The notes under the pieces are model-generated. The model worked only from the letters and a program-made list of their open reading frames with translations, was not told the origin of the DNA and did not search any database. From the NCBI GenBank assembly GCA_019348095.1, contig JAHWKC010000033.1, positions 1 to 13,409 of the forward strand: DNA of 13,409 bases. The letters are read 5' to 3'. Below are positions 6,334 to 12,323 of this stretch, piece by piece. The translations under genes and the position numbers were made by a program. The DNA comes from Pseudomonadota bacterium. GTDB taxonomy: Bacteria > Pseudomonadota > Gammaproteobacteria > Xanthomonadales > Xanthomonadaceae. Each line of letters opens with the position of its first letter. Position 1 is the stretch's first letter.

Positions 6334-6528
6334 GATCCCCGCCTGCGCGGGGATGACGCTCCGGCAAAGCCGCGCTGAAGCGCGGGCATTGCAAGGCTCT
6401 GGATCCCCGCACTCGCGGGGATGACGTTCCGGCAAAGCCGCGCTGAAGCGCGGGCATAAGGTCCTGGATCCCCGCCTGCGCGGGGATGACGCTCCGGCAA
6501 AGCCGCGCTGAAGCGCGGCCGGAGCGTC
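6334..6528. repeat. Three tandem copies of a 56-bp two-hairpin repeat
   Basis: Copies start at 6334, 6402 and 6467. Each begins GATCCCCGC, forms an ATCCCCGC/GCGGGGAT hairpin (the loop is CTGC in copies 1 and 3, ACTC in copy 2), continues GACGCTCCGGCAAAG, and ends in CCGCGC-TGAA-GCGCGG. Copies 1 and 2 run 56 bases, ending GGCAT; the separators are 12 and 9 bases. In copy 3 the terminal hairpin is followed by CCGGAGCGTC (6519-6528), the reverse complement of its own GACGCTCCGG (6488-6497). This makes a nested stem that includes part of the sspB stop codon. It is not a CRISPR, because the separators are too short and the whole unit repeats. It is probably the end structure of the convergent DUF3301 and sspB transcripts, although no T run follows. 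Confidence 0.85.
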
Positions 6529-7039
6529 ACTTGACGATGCGGAGGTGGCCGCCGCGGCGGGGGTTCGGTTGTCCGGGGCCGCCATCGTCGCCGCCGTCAC
6601 CGTCGCTGCCGTCGTCATCGCGCTCGGGCGCCGGCTCTTGCGGGACCGCGGTCAGCGTGACCGGGCCGGCTTCATCTTCGGCGGCGTCCTCACCCTCATC
6701 GCCGACGTCACCCTCGTCGGGCAGGGCCATGCCCTGCCCGGTCTCGCGCGCGTAGATCGCCAGCACCGCGCCCACCGGCACCGAGACGGCCTGGCTGACA
6801 CCGCCGAAGCGGGCGCTGAAACGGATCGTATCGTTGCTCATCTCCAGCCGCGATACCGCGCGCTCGGCGATGTTGAGGACGATCTTGCCCTCCTTGACCG
6901 CCTGGAGCGGCACCTGCACCGCGGGGCGGGTGGCGTCCACCAGCAGGTGCGGGGTCATGCCGTTGTCGGCGATCCATTCGTACAGCGCCCGCAGCAGATA
7001 GGGGCGGTGGCTTGTCATCGGCGCACTGTCTTCACTCAT
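6527..7039 (-). CDS. sspB: ClpXP protease specificity-enhancing factor SspB
   Basis: This 170-residue protein is the SspB adaptor, which binds ssrA-tagged and some other substrates and delivers them to the ClpXP protease. The N-terminal domain begins at RPYLLRALYEWIADNGMTPHLLVDA (about 12-36) and continues through VPLQAVKEGKIVLNIAERAV and IRFSARFGG, ending near residue 105. A long acidic Asp/Glu/Gly-rich linker follows (about 106-155). The tail GGHLRIVK (163-170) is the ClpX-binding motif. The start at 7039 is tentative; ATG at 7018 (MTSHRPYLL) is closer to the E. coli N-terminus, and neither has a strong ribosome site. The gene lies downstream of sspA, but 333 bases of repeats intervene. The stop codon is built into a repeat palindrome. 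Confidence 0.95.
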   Translation of the reverse strand: MSEDSAPMTSHRPYLLRALYEWIADNGMTPHLLVDATRPAVQVPLQAVKEGKIVLNIAERAVSRLEMSNDTIRFSARFGGVSQAVSVPVGAVLAIYARETGQGMALPDEGDVGDEGEDAAEDEAGPVTLTAVPQEPAPERDDDGSDGDGGDDGGPGQPNPRRGGHLRIVK

Positions 7040-7090
7040 GTGTGCAGTTTAGAGCAGTGAGTCGCGCCTCGGGCACTGTTAAGCAGGAAA

Positions 7091-7235
7091 GTCGGCCGCT
7101 GCGCGGCCTGTAAGTAGGAGCAGCAGCACCAGCGGCCGCTGCTCCACTTACCGTTTACAGCGAGCCGAGCGAGCGACTCACAGGCGATGCAGCCGATGCA
7201 GCGTGAAGTCGCGCCTGCGGCGCTGTAAACCGGAA
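7091..7235. repeat. Palindrome-rich composite repeat, copy 2, between sspA and sspB
   Basis: This begins GTCGGCCGC-TGC-GCGGCC (hairpin 7094-7108). It then forms a long stem in which GTAAGT (7110-7115) pairs with ACTTAC (7146-7151) and GGAGCAGC (7117-7124) with GCTGCTCC (7138-7145), with one bulged A. After CGTTTACAG follows a CAGCGAGC...AGCGAGCGACT stretch (7159-7178) and GC-rich small palindromes. The next copy starts 145 bases on. No coding content is credible: the minus-strand reading frame here is a run of Cys codons from CAG/CTG repeats. Confidence 0.75.
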
Positions 7236-7372
7236 GTCGGCGCTGCTCGGTCTGTAAGTAAGAGCAGCAGCAACAGCAACAGCGGCGCTTTTGCTCCACT
7301 TACCGTTTACAGCGAGCGCAGCGAGCGACTTACAGGCGGCGCAGCCGCCGGCTTACAGTGAGCGCAGCGAGA
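7236..7372. repeat. Palindrome-rich composite repeat, copy 3, reaching the sspA stop codon
   Basis: This has the same module order as copy 2. The GC hairpin is degenerate, then GTAAGT (7254-7259) pairs with ACTTAC (7298-7303) and GAGCA with TGCTC, the loop being extended by CAGCAA-type triplets. CGTTTACAG, CAGCGAGCGCAGCGAGCGACT and the hairpin GGCGGC-GCA-GCCGCC (about 7336-7350) follow. The last unit, CAGTGAGCGCAGCGAGAC, ends directly against the sspA stop codon at 7373-7375. Confidence 0.75.
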
Positions 7373-8008
7373 CTACGCGGGCAGCTCGCGCAGCTTGCGC
7401 TCCTGCTCGGTCAGGCTGCGGGTGAAGCCGGGATTGCGGAAGATCCGGTTGCCGTAATCCTCGATCGCCTTGCCGTCCTTGGGCAGCGGCACGCCGAGTG
7501 CGGGCAGTCGCCAGATGATCGGCGCCATGGCGCAGTCGGCCAGGCTCATTTCGGTGTTGAGGAAGAACTTGTAGGCCTTGAACAGCGGCACCGAGGCGGT
7601 CAGCAGCTCCTTCAGGCGCTTGCGACCGGCATCGGCCTGGGCCTTGTTGCCCAGTTGGACCGCCTGGACCTGCGGCACCCAGTCGTGCTCCAGCCGCAGC
7701 GTGCCCAAGCGCAGGCGTGCACGCGACAGCGGATCGACCGGCATCAGCGGCGGATGCGGGTAGCGCTCGTCGAGGTATTCACTGACCACGCTGGCCGCGT
7801 ACAGCACCAGGTCGCGCTCGACCAGGGTTGGCACCGAGTGGTACGGGTTGAGGTCGACCAGGTCCTCGGGCGGGTTCTGCGGGTCCACCGGAATCAGGTC
7901 GTAGGTGACGCCCTTGGCCGCCAGCACCAGGCGCACGCGATGGCACAGCACGCAGTCGGTTGAGGAAAACAACGTCAGGGCATTACGCATACGTGGGCTC
8001 GCCGCCAT
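7373..8008 (-). CDS. sspA: Stringent starvation protein A, GST-fold RNA polymerase-associated regulator
   Basis: The 211-residue product has the glutathione S-transferase fold of SspA. In E. coli this protein binds RNA polymerase and affects transcription under starvation and acid stress rather than acting as an enzyme. The thioredoxin-like N-domain spans about 9-88, with TLFSSTDCVLCHRVRLVLAAKG and the conserved NPYHSVPTLVERDLVLYAASVVSEYLDERYPHPPLMP. The surface PHP motif known from E. coli SspA is at 84-86. The helical C-domain follows, with MSLADCAMAPIIWRL. The start at 8008 has GGAGAGG six bases upstream; ATG at 7990 is a shorter alternative. It lies 174 bases after petC, an arrangement common in beta- and gammaproteobacteria, and upstream of sspB. 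The stop codon abuts a repeat array. Confidence 0.95.
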   Translation of the reverse strand: MAASPRMRNALTLFSSTDCVLCHRVRLVLAAKGVTYDLIPVDPQNPPEDLVDLNPYHSVPTLVERDLVLYAASVVSEYLDERYPHPPLMPVDPLSRARLRLGTLRLEHDWVPQVQAVQLGNKAQADAGRKRLKELLTASVPLFKAYKFFLNTEMSLADCAMAPIIWRLPALGVPLPKDGKAIEDYGNRIFRNPGFTRSLTEQERKLRELPA

Positions 8009-8182
8009 CTTCGACCTCTCCAGCCACCGGTATCCGCCGGTCGCAAGACGCCCCCCACCCCGTGTGGACGGTCGTCACGGCCTCGAGCCACGCCGCAGCA
8101 TCCGCTCAGGTCGGCATCCGGGCCGGCCTGGCAACGACGGGCCCGCGCGCGGCGCGGATCCCGTCACGATGACGCAGCGCTT

Positions 8183-8992
8183 CTACTTCACGTCGCGCCA
8201 GTACTCGGTCTTCAGCAACCAGGCGAGAAACGTGAACAGCGCCAGGAACAGGATCACCCAGACGCCCATGCTCTGGCGCTTGAGCGCAGCCGGTTCGCCG
8301 GCGTACTCGAGGAATACAGTGATATCACGCACCGCCTGATCGAAGCCATCGGCATCGAGCTCGCCCGGGCGGACGATTGTCAGCCCGGTCACGGGAAGAT
8401 CGCCGGTCGCCGGGTCGGGCTCGCCGTATTTCGCGTGTTGCACGCCCTGCATTTCCCAAAGCGGGTTGGGCATGGAGGCGTTCGGGAACAGCTGGTTGTT
8501 CCAGCCCAGCGGGCGCGATTCGTCGATATAGAACGATTTCAGGTAGGTGTAGATCCAGTCCGGCCCGCGCACCCGCGAGACCACGCTCAGGTCCGGCGGG
8601 ATCTGGCCGAACCATTCGGTGGCCTGCTCGGGCGGCATGCTGATCTCGATGTGCTCGCCGAACGCGGCGCCGGTGAAGTTGAGGTTGTTCATCACCTCGT
8701 CTTCGGTCAGGCCCAGGTCCTCGGCCATGCGCGAGTAGCGCAGGTATTTGAGCGAGTGGCAACCCGAGCAGTAGTTCATGAACAGCTTGGCGCCACGCTG
8801 CAGCGATGCGCGGTCGCTGAGATCGGTGCCGGCCTGCTGCAGGTCACCGCCGGTGGCCGCGAGGGCGCTGGCCGACACCAGCATGCCAGCCGCGACGAGG
8901 GCGAGCTTGCGCAGCAGGCGCGTGGTCAGGAGCAGGCGCGTGGAAGGCCGGCGGTCGGAGTGCTGGCGGTCTGGGAGCGTGAACTCAGTCAT
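8183..8992 (-). CDS. petC: Cytochrome c1 of the cytochrome bc1 complex
   Basis: The 269-residue protein is the haem c subunit that carries electrons from the Rieske protein to soluble or membrane cytochromes c on the periplasmic side. An N-terminal region with basic residues and a hydrophobic stretch (about 29-46, ending ASALAA) is a signal peptide. The haem-binding CSGCH is at 75-79, and the likely axial methionine is Met174 in NASMPNPLW. A C-terminal membrane helix (MGVWVILFLALFTFLAWLL) precedes the basic end TEYWRDVK and anchors the protein. Its ATG overlaps the last eight bases of petB, so translation is coupled. Length and domain order are complete. It is third in petABC. Confidence 0.96.
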   Translation of the reverse strand: MTEFTLPDRQHSDRRPSTRLLLTTRLLRKLALVAAGMLVSASALAATGGDLQQAGTDLSDRASLQRGAKLFMNYCSGCHSLKYLRYSRMAEDLGLTEDEVMNNLNFTGAAFGEHIEISMPPEQATEWFGQIPPDLSVVSRVRGPDWIYTYLKSFYIDESRPLGWNNQLFPNASMPNPLWEMQGVQHAKYGEPDPATGDLPVTGLTIVRPGELDADGFDQAVRDITVFLEYAGEPAALKRQSMGVWVILFLALFTFLAWLLKTEYWRDVK

Positions 8993-10244
8993 GCATCGTC
9001 ACCCGTTCCGGCACCGGCTTGGTCTTGTCGAGCTTGGTCCACAGCGGCATCGTGATGAAGAAAGCGAAGTAGAGGAAGGTCAGCACGCGGCCGATGATGG
9101 TCTCGACCGGGTCGGTGCCCGGGCCGGCGCCGATCTTGCCGAGCCAGACGAAGCACACCGCCAGCAGCGCCAGCATCAGCTTGGTGATCCAGCCGCGATA
9201 GCGCACCGACTTGACCTTGGCGCGGTCCAGCCACGGCACCAGGAACAGGATCGCGATCGCGCCGAACATCACGATAACGCCGCCGAGCTTGTCGGGCACC
9301 ACGCGCAACATCGCGTAGAACGGCGTGTAGTACCAGACCGGCTTGATGTGCTCGGGCGTGACCAGGCGGTTGGCCTCGGTGAAGTTGTCGTGCTCCAGGA
9401 ACCAGCCGCCGAAGGCCGGGGCGAAGAAGATGATGAACGCCGCGGCGATCAGGAAGAAGCCGACGTACACCGTGTCCTTGACCGTGTAGTACGGGTGGAA
9501 CGGAATGCCGTCGGCCGGCGCGGTCGCGGACCAGCGGTTGCCCTTGGGGCCCTTTTTGATTTCCACGCCATCGGGATTGCTCGAGCCCACCTCATGCAGC
9601 GCGCCGATGTGCAGCACCACCAGCAGCAACAGCACCAGCGGCAGTGCGATGACGTGCAGCGCGAAGAAGCGGTTGAGCGTGGCGTCGCCAGGCAGGTAGT
9701 CGCCCATGATCCACTCGACCAGGCCACCGCCGATCACCGGGATCGCGCCGAACAGCGAAATGATCACCTTGGCGCCCCAGAACGACATCTGGCCCCACGG
9801 CAGCACGTAGCCGAGGAACGCTTCGGCCATCAGCACCAGGTAGATCAGCATGCCCAGCACCCATACCAGCTCGCGCGGCTTCTTGTAGGAGCCGTACATC
9901 AGCGCGCGGAACATGTGGATGTAGACCACGATGAAGAACAGCGACGCGCCGGTGGAATGCATGTAGCGGATCAGCCAGCCCCACTCCACGTCGCGCATGA
10001 TGTACTCGACCGAGGCGAACGCTTCCGCCGCGCTCGGCTTGTAGTGCATCGTCAGGAAGATGCCGGTGACGATCTGGTTGACCAGCGCCACCATCGACAG
10101 CACACCGAAGATGTACCAGATGTTGAAGTTCTTCGGCGCGTAGTACTCGGTCATGTGCTTGCGGTACATCGGCGCCAGCGCCGGTGCCCGCTCGTTGACC
10201 CAGTCCATCACGCCATTGGCGCTGCGAATGAAGATGTTGGCCAT
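8985..10244 (-). CDS. petB: Cytochrome b of the cytochrome bc1 complex
   Basis: This 419-residue integral membrane protein carries both b haems and the quinol-oxidising (Qo) and quinone-reducing (Qi) sites. Haem ligands are His96 and His110 (MHSTGAS, YIHMFRA) and His197 and His212 (FFALHVIAL, VLHIGALHE). The second pair is 15 apart, where mitochondrial and alphaproteobacterial proteins have 14. The Qo motif usually written PEWY is PVWY here (302-305, in KPVWYYTPFYAML). Several hydrophobic helices run through the whole length, including GYVLPWGQMSFW. It starts three bases after the petA stop and overlaps petC by eight bases, the second gene of one operon. The full-length form is a single cytochrome b, not a b6/subunit IV split. 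Confidence 0.97.
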   Translation of the reverse strand: MANIFIRSANGVMDWVNERAPALAPMYRKHMTEYYAPKNFNIWYIFGVLSMVALVNQIVTGIFLTMHYKPSAAEAFASVEYIMRDVEWGWLIRYMHSTGASLFFIVVYIHMFRALMYGSYKKPRELVWVLGMLIYLVLMAEAFLGYVLPWGQMSFWGAKVIISLFGAIPVIGGGLVEWIMGDYLPGDATLNRFFALHVIALPLVLLLLVVLHIGALHEVGSSNPDGVEIKKGPKGNRWSATAPADGIPFHPYYTVKDTVYVGFFLIAAAFIIFFAPAFGGWFLEHDNFTEANRLVTPEHIKPVWYYTPFYAMLRVVPDKLGGVIVMFGAIAILFLVPWLDRAKVKSVRYRGWITKLMLALLAVCFVWLGKIGAGPGTDPVETIIGRVLTFLYFAFFITMPLWTKLDKTKPVPERVTMHD

Positions 10245-10247
10245 GAC

Positions 10248-10910
10248 TTAGGCGGCTCCCTGGCCGTTCGCGGGATCGACGCCGATCACGATCGTGTTCT
10301 CGTCCACATAATGGTGCGGCGGCACGACCAGGTTGGTCGGCGCCGGCACGCCGGCATAGACGCGGCCGGCCATGTCGAACTTCGACTTGTGGCAGGGGCA
10401 GAAGTAACCGCCCTTCCACTCGCTGTCGAACGGCTCGGGGCGGATCTCCGCCTTCATCTCGGGCGAGCAGCCCAGGTGCGTGCACAGCCCGACCAGCACC
10501 GAGACCTCCGGCTTGATCGAGCGCAGTTCATTGGACGCGTATTCGGGTTGCTGCTCGGGATTGCTGGAATCGGGATCGGCCAGCACGTCCTCATTGAGGG
10601 TCAGCAGGGCCTCCAGCACCGCGGGCGGACGGCGCACGATCCAGATCGGCTGGCCGCGCCACTCCAGCACCAGGCGCTGACCTTCGACCAGGGCGCTGAT
10701 GTCGGCGATCACCGGCGCGCCGGCGAGCTTGGCCCGCGCGCTCGGGTTCCATGACTTGATGAATGGCACTGCGACAAAACCGGCGCCCACCGCGCCGACC
10801 ACGGCCGTGGTTGCCGTCAGGAACCGGCGACGGCCGTGATTGACCGGCTCGTGGACAGGCGCGCCTGCCACGGCTTCGTTGCTAGGATCCTTGACCCCTT
10901 GGTTGGCCAT
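10248..10910 (-). CDS. petA: Ubiquinol-cytochrome c reductase, Rieske iron-sulfur subunit
   Basis: The 220-residue protein is the [2Fe-2S] subunit that takes the first electron from quinol in the bc1 complex. A Tat-type signal, GRRRFLTATTAVVGAVG (26-42), is followed by a hydrophobic stretch and serves as the membrane anchor. The cluster-binding boxes are CTHLGC (143-148) and CPCHKSKFD (171-179), giving ligands Cys143, His145, Cys171 and His174, with Cys148 and Cys173 able to form the stabilising disulfide. The second box has Lys where mitochondrial proteins have Gly. The ATG at 10910 has GGAG six bases upstream. It is the first gene of petABC, with three bases to petB and a candidate promoter about 90 bases upstream. 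Confidence 0.97.
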   Translation of the reverse strand: MANQGVKDPSNEAVAGAPVHEPVNHGRRRFLTATTAVVGAVGAGFVAVPFIKSWNPSARAKLAGAPVIADISALVEGQRLVLEWRGQPIWIVRRPPAVLEALLTLNEDVLADPDSSNPEQQPEYASNELRSIKPEVSVLVGLCTHLGCSPEMKAEIRPEPFDSEWKGGYFCPCHKSKFDMAGRVYAGVPAPTNLVVPPHHYVDENTIVIGVDPANGQGAA

Positions 10911-10995
10911 CCGGCACTCCGCAAAATAAAGCTTGTATCGACGTTCACCGCGCAGCCAGCACCACTGGCGGCGGCTCGCGGCTCAAAGACGGGGA

Positions 10996-11025
10996 AGTGT
11001 AACGGAACGGCCGATGACTCGACAA
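10996..11025 (-). promoter_or_regulatory. Candidate sigma-70 promoter for petABC
   Basis: On the minus strand TTGTCG (11020-11025) and TACACT (10996-11001) are separated by 18 bases, a fair match to -35 and -10 consensus. This would give a leader of about 80 bases before the petA start. No operator was recognised nearby. Confidence 0.45.
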
Positions 11026-11210
11026 TCCGCAGCAGCGCCGGAGGCCGTGCCCGCATCTGCGGGCTGCGAGCGCGCATGCGACCGTTGCCGGGATGCCTAA
11101 AGCGGCAATTCCGCTTCTGTAGGAGCGGCCCAATGGCCGCGTTGCCAGTTCTCCGCGCCGCCGGTCGCGCCCATGGGGCGCTCCTACAAAAGCTGGCAGC
11201 AGACCAGCCC
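11026..11210. other. Non-coding gap between petA promoter and lytic transglycosylase gene
   Basis: The full gap between the two genes is 300 bases. Apart from the candidate petA promoter it holds a GCCCGC-ATCT-GCGGGC hairpin (11049-11064), an AAGCGG-CAATT-CCGCTT hairpin (11100-11116) followed on the minus strand by TTTAGG, which may terminate the transglycosylase transcript, and the REP pair at 11119-11187. No gene was recognised. Confidence 0.5.
11119..11187. repeat. Inverted pair of GTAGGAGCG REP elements with unlike stems
   Basis: The left element is GTAGGA with GCGGCC-CAAT-GGCCGC. The right element, on the minus strand, is GTAGGA with GCGCCC-CAT-GGGCGC, the same stem as the pair at 6256-6332. 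The heads are identical and both stems are self-complementary, but the two halves are different variants. The pair starts 24 bases after the transglycosylase stop codon. Confidence 0.8.
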
Positions 11211-12158
11211 TCAACGGGCGACGGTCGCTCCGCGGTAGCGCTCGGCGAGGATGCCAACGCGCTGCACGTAACGCTGCGTCTCGTCGAACGGCGGTACGCC
11301 CTTGTACTTGTCGACGTTGCCCTCGCCCGCGTTGTAGCCGGCAGCGGCCAAGGTGACGTCGCCATTGAAGCGCTTGAGCAGCCACGCGAGGTATTTGACC
11401 CCGGCCTGGATGTTCTGCGCCGGCTCGAAGGCATTGGTCACGCCGAACCGGCGGGCGGTGGCCGGCATCAGCTGCATCAGCCCCTGCGCGCCGGCGCGCG
11501 ACAGCGCATTGGGATTGAACGCCGACTCGGCATGCATGATCGCGCGCACCACCGCCTCGTCCACGCCGTGCGCAGCGGCGGCGGCGGTGACTTCGTCGCG
11601 ATAGGCCGCCACGTTGAGCCGCACGTTGCTGAAATCGACCCCGGGCTTGGCCGTGCAGGCGTAGCAGGTCTCCAGGAAGCTGTACCTGATGGTACGCACC
11701 GGGCTGGCGTTGGCCACCTTACCGGGGCGCTTGCTGGTGTAGTGGCGCACGCCGTCCTGGATATAGGAGTAGACCTGCCCCTGCACCAGCCGCGGGCCGC
11801 CTGCGCCTGTCTTTGCCGGCGTGACCGGCGGCACGGCGTCGTTCGTCACCGGCGCCGCAGCGTCCAGGTTGGCGGTCGCGGTGCCAGAGGCGGACGCAAG
11901 CGCGGCCGGGGAGGCGGCGACGTTGTTGGCCAGGGTGGCGCTGCCGGCCGCGACGCGATCCGGGGTCAGGCGCGGCTGGGGCGACTCGCCGGCGCCGTAG
12001 CGACTGACCGGGCTGCAGCTCGCCCCCGGAATGCGCTTGCTGACATAGCTGCGGGCGCCATCGCTGCCGTCGCAGCGGAACACGGTGCCCGCCATGGCTG
12101 GCGCAGCGGCCAGCAGGCAGGCGATTCCCAGCAGCGGCAGTGTGATACCCCCCCTCAT
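11211..12158 (-). CDS. Secreted lytic transglycosylase (SLT domain) with DUF4124-like N-terminal modules
   Basis: This 315-residue protein is a predicted periplasmic lytic transglycosylase that cleaves peptidoglycan glycan strands. A signal peptide covers about residues 1-23 (ITLPLLGIACLLAAAPAMA). Two short modules resemble DUF4124: GTVFRCDGSDGARSYVSKR (about 24-42) and VYSYIQDGVRHYTSKRP (about 128-144), split by an Ala/Thr/Pro-rich linker of about 70 residues. A CYAC pair near 164-167 follows. The catalytic SLT domain spans about 185-310, with AIMHAESAFNPNALS containing the catalytic Glu near 210, GAQGLMQLMPATA, and AAGYNAGEGNVDKY. The ATG at 12158 is the only start giving a proper signal peptide; ribosome-site complementarity is weak. 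The gene is divergent from miaB and seems monocistronic. Confidence 0.92.
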   Translation of the reverse strand: MRGGITLPLLGIACLLAAAPAMAGTVFRCDGSDGARSYVSKRIPGASCSPVSRYGAGESPQPRLTPDRVAAGSATLANNVAASPAALASASGTATANLDAAAPVTNDAVPPVTPAKTGAGGPRLVQGQVYSYIQDGVRHYTSKRPGKVANASPVRTIRYSFLETCYACTAKPGVDFSNVRLNVAAYRDEVTAAAAAHGVDEAVVRAIMHAESAFNPNALSRAGAQGLMQLMPATARRFGVTNAFEPAQNIQAGVKYLAWLLKRFNGDVTLAAAGYNAGEGNVDKYKGVPPFDETQRYVQRVGILAERYRGATVAR

Positions 12159-12323
12159 GGACGCGAGTGTCCCCGTTCGCACGGACCTTGCCAAGTGGCG
12201 CGTTCGGGAACCGCGATGCGGGTCGTCTTTGCGGTGGCCGGACAGCGGCCGGACAGGCATCGCGCCTGAAGGGACCGCGCCGCCGCGCCCGGCTGGTCGG
12301 TAAGAACCTTTAAACTGGCGGGC

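Noticed and set aside
6334..6528. CRISPR-like regular repeats
   Set aside because: Separators are only 9-12 bases and the whole 56-base unit, including both hairpins, repeats; no cas gene is near.
6165..6530. Minus-strand open frame of about 120 codons (PRFSAALPERHPRAGGDP-type sequence)
   Set aside because: This is the translation of the tandem CCCCGC repeats and REP arms; the residue pattern is the usual artefact of such repeats.
7036..7299. Minus-strand 87-codon open frame rich in cysteine
   Set aside because: It comes from CAG/CTG-type runs within the composite repeats and has no plausible protein features.
8009..8182. Possible small gene or sRNA between petC and sspA
   Set aside because: No start with ribosome site and conserved-looking protein, and no hairpin with a T run; nothing could be supported.
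8778..10754. Plus-strand 658-codon open frame
   Set aside because: It is the antisense frame of petABC; it is His/Arg/Asp-rich, as expected from GC-biased coding on the other strand.
12235..12257. Direct repeat GGCCGGACAG with a 13-base period upstream of miaB
   Set aside because: Only two copies in very GC-rich DNA, with no palindrome or promoter relation; probably chance.
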